Under the pieces are notes generated by a model. It ran no database searches and was not told the origin of the DNA. It was given only the letters and a program-made list of their open reading frames with translations. Source: Streptomyces sp. Alt3 (GTDB lineage: Bacteria; Actinomycetota; Actinomycetes; Streptomycetales; Streptomycetaceae). From it: 64,000 bases of DNA. The first letter of the stretch is position 1. Every line of letters starts with the position of its first letter. This document shows, piece by piece, positions 58,235 through 64,000 of the stretch. The stretch lies in contig NZ_CP120983.1 in the NCBI RefSeq assembly GCF_030719215.1, positions 7,998,001 to 8,062,000 on the forward strand. The letters are read 5' to 3'. Made by a program: the position numbers and the translations under genes.

Positions 58235-60469
58235 TCAGCCGCGTACCGCCTTCTCCCCGGCGCGCTCGGCGACCGGTACGTCCAGCGGGCGGGCGAGCCC
58301 GACCACTCCTTCGTCGAGGCGCTGCAGGTGGCGCAGTACGCGGAACGTCACGGCGCCTGACGGCGGGGTGCCGGACCCGTCGTCCCGCAGCGTGGAGGCG
58401 ATGCTGGCAGCCGACTGGACCTCGCCCCCCATGCCCTTGTCGCCCACATGCGCCGCGAGTACCTCGATGTTGTGCGCGATGCGCCGCCCCGCCCGGTGCA
58501 GACGCGGATCGGCCGCGACGGTCTTGCTGTGCGGCACGAGCTCTGCGGTAGCCGCGAGCGCGCGTGCGTGGTATGCACATGTCTCCAGCAGGGCCACCAG
58601 ATAGCGTACGGTCTGCCGCCGACCGCGCAACGGCGTGATCGGGTAGGTCAACGGATTGGTGGAGTCACGCAGTTCGTCCAGCGCCGTGTCCAGGCCGCGG
58701 GCCTTGCCGAGCAGGTCGGACGACGGCCCTCCGCTGAGCTGCTCCACCGCGGCAGAGGCGACATCCCCCAGCCTGTCGAGGACGGTCCCCAGCAGTTCGT
58801 CGGTACGGCGGTCCGTGTGCACCGGCAGCACCAGCACGGCGGCGACGACCCCGCACGCGGCGCCGATCGCGGTCTCCTCGATGCGCAGCACCAGCACGTC
58901 GAAACTGTACGAGTTCAGCAGGGTGTAGAGCAGGCCGAGCATGGCCGTCACGAAGAAGGACATGACCGCGTACGACAGGGGAGCGGTGAAGAACATCGCG
59001 AAGATGAAGAGGAGTACCAGCGCGAACGCGACCCACGTGTGGTCCCCGACCACTCCGGCCAGCGCGACACCGGCCACGGCGCCCAGGAGGGTGCCGAGGA
59101 GCCGACGGTAGCCCTTGACCAGGATCTCACCGGTGGACGCGGTGTTGAGGAAGACCACCCAGCACGTGAGAACGGCCCAGTACCAGCGCTGGCTGGAGAG
59201 GAGTTCACCGCCGATGATCGCAAGCACCGAGCCCACCGACACCTGGAAGGCGGCCCGTGTGGTGGGGCGTTGCAGCCCCGTGCGGTCGTCGTCGCCGGGC
59301 TTCTCGGACGAGGCCAGGGCGATGTCCTCCGCGTCGAACTCCTCGCGGGAACGGGTGGTCGCCGGCGAGTCGTCGGACTCGTCCTGGGGCCCGCCCAGTG
59401 CCAGCCGCAGACCCAGGACGGACCGTGCCGCCTCGCCGATGCCGCGGAAGGCGTCCTGGATCCCCGCGGGGGCGGGGGGAAGCTTGTCCTCGTCCCGGTA
59501 ACCGAGCAGCCGGTTGCGCAGGTGAGCGACCGCTGTGCCCCCGTCGCTCGTCGCGGGCCGGTCCACCAGGAGATGCAGCGCCTTGAGATCCCGGCGCAGG
59601 GCGATGGTCGCGTCGTCCTCGGAAGGCCGCCAGTCCCCGGTGAGCGGCACGGGCGCGTGCGGCAGATGGAGGGTGAGGGTGTCCGCACGCTCGGCGCTCC
59701 GGGCGTTGAGCAGCAGCATGCCGAGCCGCTCCGTGGAGATCTCGGCGTCCGCGATGCGGCGTTGCAGCAGTGCCGCCTTGTCCGCGTCCTGTGTGCCTTC
59801 CTCAAGACGGCCCTGGATCATGAGAGCGGCTTCGTGCAGCCGAGCGGTGCTTCGCCGCATGTCGTCGAGCACCTTCTCCAGCTGCTCGGGTTCGGCGTCG
59901 AGCAGTTCGATCTGCAGGGAGACGAGCTGGGCGACTCGCGTCCGGAAGGCATCGCGCAGTCGTGCAAGGACGCGACGAGGTGTCTCCGGGACGACGGCGA
60001 ACCGGACCACGGCACTGCAGCCGAACCCGATGAGCAGAGCAAGAAAGAGCGCCGGCAGGGCGGTCGTCGAGGCACCGACGAACAGGGAGAGGAAGTAGAT
60101 CTGAAAGCCGATGAGGCCGAGTGCCGTGCCTCGTTCGCCGAACCGCCTGCAGTACACGGCGCCGAAGATGAGCGCCACGAAGAAGAGGTCGCCCACGATG
60201 ACCTGAGAGGCCAGCAGCGCGCTCAGTGCCGTGGCGGCCAGTGCCACCGGCAGGCCCAGGGCGAGGGTGACCGCCTGGTCGCGTACGAGCGTGTCCTTGA
60301 TCGCGAAGGTCGCCGTCATCGCCGTCATGGCACCGGCGACCATGTGCGTGACATCGGTGCCGAGCAACGCCAGGACCACCAGGGTGAGTCCGATCGCTCC
60401 GACGGTCCGCAGCCCGGCGGTGAGCCGCAGCAACCCCGGGTCGGACGCCGCGAACCGATCCCACAACAT
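58235..60469 (-). CDS. FUSC-family aromatic-acid exporter-like membrane protein
   Basis: A 744-residue protein with two membrane domains. The first (residues about 20-180) has five or six helices ('TVGAIGLTLVVLALLGTDVTHMVAGAMTAMTATFAIKD', 'LGLPVALAATALSALLASQVIVGDLFFVALIFGAVYCRRFG'). A cytoplasmic helical stretch follows (about 190-390). The second (about 400-560) has 'SVGSVLAIIGGELLSSQRWYWAVLTCWVVFLNTASTGEILVKGYRRLLGTLLGAVAGVALAG', the FUSC signature. The family exports aromatic acids or fusaric acid-like compounds. ATG at 60469 is the start. It lies 65 bases after the winged-helix gene's end, on the opposite strand. Confidence 0.93.
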   Translation of the reverse strand: MLWDRFAASDPGLLRLTAGLRTVGAIGLTLVVLALLGTDVTHMVAGAMTAMTATFAIKDTLVRDQAVTLALGLPVALAATALSALLASQVIVGDLFFVALIFGAVYCRRFGERGTALGLIGFQIYFLSLFVGASTTALPALFLALLIGFGCSAVVRFAVVPETPRRVLARLRDAFRTRVAQLVSLQIELLDAEPEQLEKVLDDMRRSTARLHEAALMIQGRLEEGTQDADKAALLQRRIADAEISTERLGMLLLNARSAERADTLTLHLPHAPVPLTGDWRPSEDDATIALRRDLKALHLLVDRPATSDGGTAVAHLRNRLLGYRDEDKLPPAPAGIQDAFRGIGEAARSVLGLRLALGGPQDESDDSPATTRSREEFDAEDIALASSEKPGDDDRTGLQRPTTRAAFQVSVGSVLAIIGGELLSSQRWYWAVLTCWVVFLNTASTGEILVKGYRRLLGTLLGAVAGVALAGVVGDHTWVAFALVLLFIFAMFFTAPLSYAVMSFFVTAMLGLLYTLLNSYSFDVLVLRIEETAIGAACGVVAAVLVLPVHTDRRTDELLGTVLDRLGDVASAAVEQLSGGPSSDLLGKARGLDTALDELRDSTNPLTYPITPLRGRRQTVRYLVALLETCAYHARALAATAELVPHSKTVAADPRLHRAGRRIAHNIEVLAAHVGDKGMGGEVQSAASIASTLRDDGSGTPPSGAVTFRVLRHLQRLDEGVVGLARPLDVPVAERAGEKAVRG

Positions 60470-60693
60470 GGCCCCGCCCCGCCGCCGCACTGCCCTCACC
60501 CTGCACTTTCTTCCGCTTGCCGCCACGATCCACGCGCTGTTCAGCATTGCACGGCGAGGAACCGGAGGACCAACGCAGGTCGACATCCGATACGGTCGCG
60601 GGTTCGCCCGGCAGCTGTTCCGCAACCGGACGCCGCAGGGCCCCGGGAGAAAGCGGGACGCGTGCCGGCAGTGAACCCGGGCACGCGCGGAGC

Positions 60694-61245
60694 ATGGCAA
60701 TCCTGAGGAAAGTCGCACGCCCCCTGCTCGCCTCCGTCTTCATCTCCGGCGGGCTCCGCACGCTTCGAGATCCGCACTCCGTGGCCGGTGCGGCCGAGCC
60801 GGTGGCCCGGCCCGTCTCGGCGCGCGTGCCGAAGCTCCCGGACGACACGGTGCGACTCGTACGGATCAACAGCGCCGTGCAGGTCGGTGCCGGCGTCCTT
60901 CTCGCGACAGGTCGCCTTCCCCGCGCCTCCGCTCTCGCACTGGCGGCCTCCCTGGTCCCCACCACGCTGGCCGGGCACGCCTGGTGGAAGACGCAGGAAC
61001 CTGAGGAACGGGCACGTCAACAGGTCCAGTTCACCAAGAACCTCTCGTTGCTCGGGGGGCTGCTGATCGCGGCGGCGGACACCCACGGCAAACCCTCTCT
61101 GGCCTACCGGTCACGGGCTGCGGCCACCGCCGGCGTACGCAGCGCCCACAGGACGGGGAACGCGGTGGGCGCGGTGGTGGCGGACAAGGCGCACGACGTC
61201 CGGTCGGCGGCCGGTGCCGTGCGGGAACACCTTCCGACCGGCTGA
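60694..61245 (+). CDS. DoxX family membrane protein
   Basis: A 183-residue DoxX protein: 'MAILRKVARPLLASVFISGGLRTLRDPHSVAGAAEPVARPVSARVPKLPDDTVRLVRINSAVQVGAGVLLATGRLPRASALALAASLVPTTLAGHAWWKTQEPEERARQQVQFTKNLSLLGGLLIAAADTHGKPSLAYR'-type layout, in short four helices with the R-I-N-x-A-V-Q-V-G-A-G and 'FTKNLSLLGGLLIAA' motifs of the actinobacterial group. The basic C-terminal tail is cytoplasmic. It is convergent with nothing; two strong hairpins follow it. GGAG abuts the ATG at 60694. Confidence 0.92.
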   Translation: MAILRKVARPLLASVFISGGLRTLRDPHSVAGAAEPVARPVSARVPKLPDDTVRLVRINSAVQVGAGVLLATGRLPRASALALAASLVPTTLAGHAWWKTQEPEERARQQVQFTKNLSLLGGLLIAAADTHGKPSLAYRSRAAATAGVRSAHRTGNAVGAVVADKAHDVRSAAGAVREHLPTG

Positions 61246-61262
61246 CGTCTTCGGACCGGCCC

Positions 61263-61300
61263 GGTTCCCCCTGCGGAGTCTGGACCCCGCAGGGGGAACC
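61263..61300 (+). terminator. Terminator hairpin after the DoxX gene
   Basis: Perfect 14-base arms at 61263-61276 and 61287-61300 with a ten-base loop, some 17 bases after the stop codon. It has no T-run, as usual in this genus. Confidence 0.85.
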
Positions 61301-61314
61301 CCGTCAGAGACGAG

Positions 61315-61368
61315 GAACCCGCCTGTGGGCGGGCATGCGTCGGCGCATGCCCGCCCACAGGCGGGTTC
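61315..61368. repeat. 25-base-arm inverted repeat following the terminator
   Basis: A second perfect inverted repeat, with arms 61315-61339 and 61344-61368 around a four-base loop (TCGG). It is 14 bases downstream of the first hairpin. Just after it, GTGCGGGAACAC (61376-61387) repeats the last codons of the DoxX gene (61219-61230). It may be a second terminator or a remnant of a mobile repeat. Confidence 0.85.
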
Positions 61369-61621
61369 GAAGCGGTGCGGGAACACATGGGTACGCCGAC
61401 GCACGGGGTGCCGACGCTTCGGACGGCGACAGCGCGGTGGCCGGGGCCCGCGAAGAGCCGCCCAGGACCGCGGGAGTCGGGCTCACGGACGGGTCGGCGT
61501 ACGTGGCCCGCGGGAGCGGCGCTCTCCGGCAGGCCGGTGCGTCAGGCCTTGGAAAGGGGCAACCGCACGGGCGTGGGAAACGACAGCCGGCGCAGGCCGC
61601 GTGCAAGGAGGGCCCGGGTGG

Positions 61622-62506
61622 TCAGGCCAGCATTCCCGCGCGGAGCTTGCCCAGGGTGCGTGTGAGCAGACGCGAGACGTGCATCTGGGACACGTCGAGC
61701 TCCGCGCCGATCTGGGACTGCGTCATCTCCTGGCCGAACCGCATCTCGATGAGCCGGCGCTCACGGTCGTCGAGCTGCTCCAGAAGGGGCGCCAGCGCGT
61801 GCAGGTTCTCCACCGTTTCCATGGCCGAGTCCGGCTCGCCCAGGATGTCGGCGAACGTCCGGGAGGCCGCCCCCGTCGTCTCACCGGTGTCCGTAGGCAT
61901 GTCGAGCGAGCCGGCCGTATAGCCGTTCGACGCGATGATGCCCTCGATCACCTCGTCCTCCGTACGGTCCAGGTGCTCGGCCAGTTCCTTCACCGTCGGG
62001 TCACGGTCGAACCTGACGGAGAGTTCGTCCTTGGCCTTGGCCAGCTCCACGCGGAGCTCCTGCAGCCGGCGGGGGACGTGGACGGCCCAGGTGGTGTCGC
62101 GGAAGAAGCGCTTGATCTCACCGACGATGTAGGGGACGGCGAAGGTGGCGAATTCGACCTCCCGCGAGAGTTCGAACCGGTCGATGGCCTTGATGAGACC
62201 GATGGTCCCGACCTGGGTGATGTCCTCCATGTCGCCGCTGCCCCTGTTACGGAAGCGGCGCGCGGCGAAGCGGACGAGGGAGATGTTCATCTCGACAAGG
62301 GTGTTGCGCGCGTACTGGTACTCGTGCGTGCCCTCTTCGAGGACCTGCAGGCGCTCGAAGAAGAGCGTCGACAGAGCGCGGGCGTCCTTCGGGGTGATCT
62401 TGCCCGCGTCCTCGATCCAGGGCAGCTCACCTATGCGTTCCGGTGTGGCCCCGGAAGCCGACACCCCATCGGTCCGTACGGTTCCGGCAGTCTGTTCAGC
62501 GATCAC
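61622..62506 (-). CDS. SigB/SigF-type alternative RNA polymerase sigma factor
   Basis: A 294-residue sigma-70 family member of the B/F/G type. Region 2 is 'EYQYARNTLVEMNISLVRFAARRFRNRGSGDMEDITQVGTIGLIKAIDRFELSREVEFATFAVPYIVGEIKRFFRD'. Region 3 is 'WAVHVPRRLQELRVELAKAKDELSVRFDRDPTVKELAEHL', and region 4 'LEQLDDRERRLIEMRFGQEMTQSQIGAELDVSQMHVSRLLTRTLGKLRAGML'. Streptomyces have about nine such factors for osmotic, oxidative and developmental stress. GTG at 62506 has GGGAGGG 9 bases ahead and is preferred to GTG 62515. It is divergent from a SpoIIE-type phosphatase. Confidence 0.95.
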   Translation of the reverse strand: MIAEQTAGTVRTDGVSASGATPERIGELPWIEDAGKITPKDARALSTLFFERLQVLEEGTHEYQYARNTLVEMNISLVRFAARRFRNRGSGDMEDITQVGTIGLIKAIDRFELSREVEFATFAVPYIVGEIKRFFRDTTWAVHVPRRLQELRVELAKAKDELSVRFDRDPTVKELAEHLDRTEDEVIEGIIASNGYTAGSLDMPTDTGETTGAASRTFADILGEPDSAMETVENLHALAPLLEQLDDRERRLIEMRFGQEMTQSQIGAELDVSQMHVSRLLTRTLGKLRAGMLA

Positions 62507-62602
62507 TGTTCCCACCCTCCCTGGTGCTGAGTGCGCTTTCAGACGAGCCCCTGCCCGGCCTCGGAAGCCCTATGCACGAGGAACCGGTTTTTCTTGCTGC
62601 GT

Positions 62603-62627
62603 GGAAACAGTTGTCCCTGGACATCGT
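62603..62627 (+). promoter_or_regulatory. ECF-type promoter candidate for the phosphatase gene
   Basis: GGAAAC at 62603-62608 and CGT at 62625-62627, 16 bases apart, resemble sigma-E-like ECF promoters (GGAAC-N16-17-CGTC). They lie about 140 bases ahead of the phosphatase start in the region shared with the sigma gene. The -10 part matches only in part. Confidence 0.4.
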
Positions 62628-62768
62628 AAGATGAGCAGTGCCGTCCACCGGTGCGACCTATCGGTCACGTCGTGCTGGATCGGGTACAGGCCCCGTACGC
62701 TGGAGGCCGGGGGCCGGGTCCCGAAGGCGGTTCGGGTTTCGGTGCAGCACGACGAGAAACAGGATCAC

Positions 62769-63956
62769 GTGGACAGATTCGCTGCGGTCGAGCGGGAGCT
62801 GCGCAAGGCCGCCCCCCATCGGCTCCTCGATGTCGTCTCGGCGGCTCTGCGGGAGCGGTTCGATGTGCAGAGCGTGGCCTTGCGGCTCGCCGACTACGGC
62901 ATGACCACGCTGCAGGTGGTGTCCGAGGTGCCGATCGCCGAGCCGGTGCACGTGCACGACAGTCCGCAGGGCAGGGCCTTCGGTGCCCAGGAGCCGTATG
63001 TGGAGCCGCGGACCGCGCCGGGACCGTTGACCGCGCACCTCCCGGTGACCGTGCGGGGCGACCGGCTCGGTGTCCTGACCGTCACCGTGCCCGAGAGTGG
63101 CTGCTCCCGGGCGGATCTGGCGGACATGCAGCAGATCTGCGAAGCCCTCGGCCACGAGATCCTGGTGGCCGAGCGGGACACCGACCTCTACCTCCTCGCC
63201 CGCCGGGCCACCCGGTTGACCCTGGCCGCCGAGATGCAGTGGCAGTTGCTGCCCGGCCGTTCCGTGTCCCGTCCCGAATTCAGGCTGGGCGCACATCTGG
63301 AGCCCGCGTACGCGATCTTCGGCGACAACTTCGACTGGTCGGTGTCGGCCCATCACCTCACACTCACCGTCACCAACGGCATGGGCAAGGGGATGGAAGC
63401 GGCCCTGCTGACCAATCTCGTCGTCAACTCGCTGCGGAACGCGCGACGGGCCGGCCTCGACCTTCCCGGCCAGGCCAGCCTGGCCGACCAGGCCGTCTAC
63501 ACGCAGCACCGAGGCGCGCTGCACGCGTCGGTCCTCCTGCTGCGTTTCGATCTCGCCACGGGGGAGGTGGAAGCCGTGGACGCGGGGTCTCCCCGGATGT
63601 GGCGGCTGAGGGGGCGGACCGTCGATTCCATCGACTTCGAGCCGCAGCTCCCGCTGGGCATGTTCGAGGAGACGGAGTACGTCACGCAGCACCTGCGCGT
63701 CGAGCCTGGCGACCGGCTGCTGATCGGCAGCGACGGGGTCTACGACAGCGCTTCGGCGGCGGGGGAGCTCTACGGGCAGCGGGCGCTCGCGCGGTCGCTC
63801 TCCGCGCACCGTTTCCTGCCGTCCGAACAGGTGCCGCTCGCGGTTCTCCGCGACCTGCGGGACCATCGGGGATCCGCACCGCTGGACGACGACGCGCTGG
63901 TCGTCTGCATGGACTGGTTCGGCCGGCAGTCCTCCGCCGGAGACGCGTCCGAGTGA
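62769..63956 (+). CDS. SpoIIE-type PP2C phosphatase with N-terminal GAF-like domain
   Basis: A protein of about 395 residues. Residues 1-150 are GAF-like ('DRFAAVERELRKAAPHRLLDVVSAALRERFDVQSVALRLADYGMTTLQVVSEVP', 'AHLPVTVRGDRLGVLTVTVPESGCSRADLADMQQICEALGHEILVAERD'). The SpoIIE domain has 'FGDNFDWSVSAHHLTLTVTNGMGKGMEAALLTNL', 'LLIGSDGVYDSASAAGELYG' and 'DDDALVVCMDW'. The usual metal-site Asp before G-M-G is Asn here, as in a subgroup of actinobacterial members, so activity is uncertain. GTG at 62769 is used; GTG at 62742 is an alternative. It is divergent from the SigB/F-type sigma gene and may act in the same circuit. Confidence 0.9.
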   Translation: MDRFAAVERELRKAAPHRLLDVVSAALRERFDVQSVALRLADYGMTTLQVVSEVPIAEPVHVHDSPQGRAFGAQEPYVEPRTAPGPLTAHLPVTVRGDRLGVLTVTVPESGCSRADLADMQQICEALGHEILVAERDTDLYLLARRATRLTLAAEMQWQLLPGRSVSRPEFRLGAHLEPAYAIFGDNFDWSVSAHHLTLTVTNGMGKGMEAALLTNLVVNSLRNARRAGLDLPGQASLADQAVYTQHRGALHASVLLLRFDLATGEVEAVDAGSPRMWRLRGRTVDSIDFEPQLPLGMFEETEYVTQHLRVEPGDRLLIGSDGVYDSASAAGELYGQRALARSLSAHRFLPSEQVPLAVLRDLRDHRGSAPLDDDALVVCMDWFGRQSSAGDASE

Positions 63957-64000
63957 GCGAGGCGGGCCGACCGGTCCGTCTTCAGCCGGTCGACCGCAAG

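Noticed and set aside
58448..60706. A 752-codon open frame on the plus strand
   Set aside because: Antisense to the FUSC transporter; His/Gln/Arg-rich with no recognisable protein features.

Overview
The base composition (about 70% G+C, with long spurious reading frames on both strands) and the gene families (ECF sigma factors with C-terminal TPR regions, DUF6233, DUF6204, SCO0930-type lipoprotein, SpoIIE-type phosphatases, SigB/F-type sigma factor, a c-di-AMP riboswitch ahead of an NlpC/P60 gene) point to a Streptomyces chromosome. The patchwork of small regulator-plus-enzyme units, decayed genes and insertion-sequence remnants suggests a chromosome arm rather than the conserved core. No rRNA, CRISPR array or prophage was seen.

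Layout. 1-12.9 kb: end of an ECF sigma gene, a PaaX regulator, a decayed AAA+ ATPase, an ArsR/VOC pair, a DUF6233 pair, PPOX and CDF genes, a frameshifted SMI1/KNR4 gene, a GlxA-type regulator, a winged-helix protein, SRPBCC, S1-domain and DoxX proteins. 12.9-20 kb: a dead methyltransferase gene, a PadR/SGNH/NTF2-like unit with a clear operator, an IS5-type remnant beside a membrane-anchored Mrr-like nuclease, and an amino-acid permease. 20-29 kb: a frameshifted acetyltransferase, a sirtuin, two methyltransferases, an LRV-repeat protein, an MpaB-type oxygenase, an XRE-cupin regulator and a frameshifted glycosyltransferase.

29-36.2 kb is the most interesting part. An SDR, a DMT transporter and a NodB-type deacetylase are followed by a tight co-directional set. 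This set is a homologue of MfnB, which makes the furan (5-formylfuran-3-yl)methyl phosphate in methanogens, then an aldehyde dehydrogenase, a zinc alcohol dehydrogenase and an LCMT-type O-methyltransferase. I infer a small furan-metabolite pathway. A tRNA-like gene of undetermined isotype lies just downstream.

36.6-53.7 kb: STAS and AraC proteins, an NlpC/P60 endopeptidase behind a c-di-AMP riboswitch, a fused left-handed-beta-helix acyltransferase behind a LacI-type operator, an IS4-type remnant, a Tat-exported phospholipase C, a siderophore-interacting protein behind an iron box, and a MarR/VOC divergent pair with two identical palindromes. Then come a PAS-SpoIIE phosphatase, a DUF1906 secreted protein and a DHFR-like reductase.

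53.9-64 kb: a CASTOR/POLLUX-type channel, a GlsB/YeaQ protein, a hydrolase divergent from its probable regulator, a large FUSC transporter, and a SigB/F-type sigma gene divergent from a GAF-SpoIIE phosphatase. The sigma factor, two SpoIIE phosphatases and a STAS protein are the usual parts of partner-switching stress signalling, though they are dispersed here.

Several otherwise well-conserved genes (6.7, 20.5, 28.35 and 53.5 kb) are each broken by one or two frame changes, and one methyltransferase lacks its stop codon. Whether these are real decay or indel errors in the assembly cannot be decided from the sequence alone.
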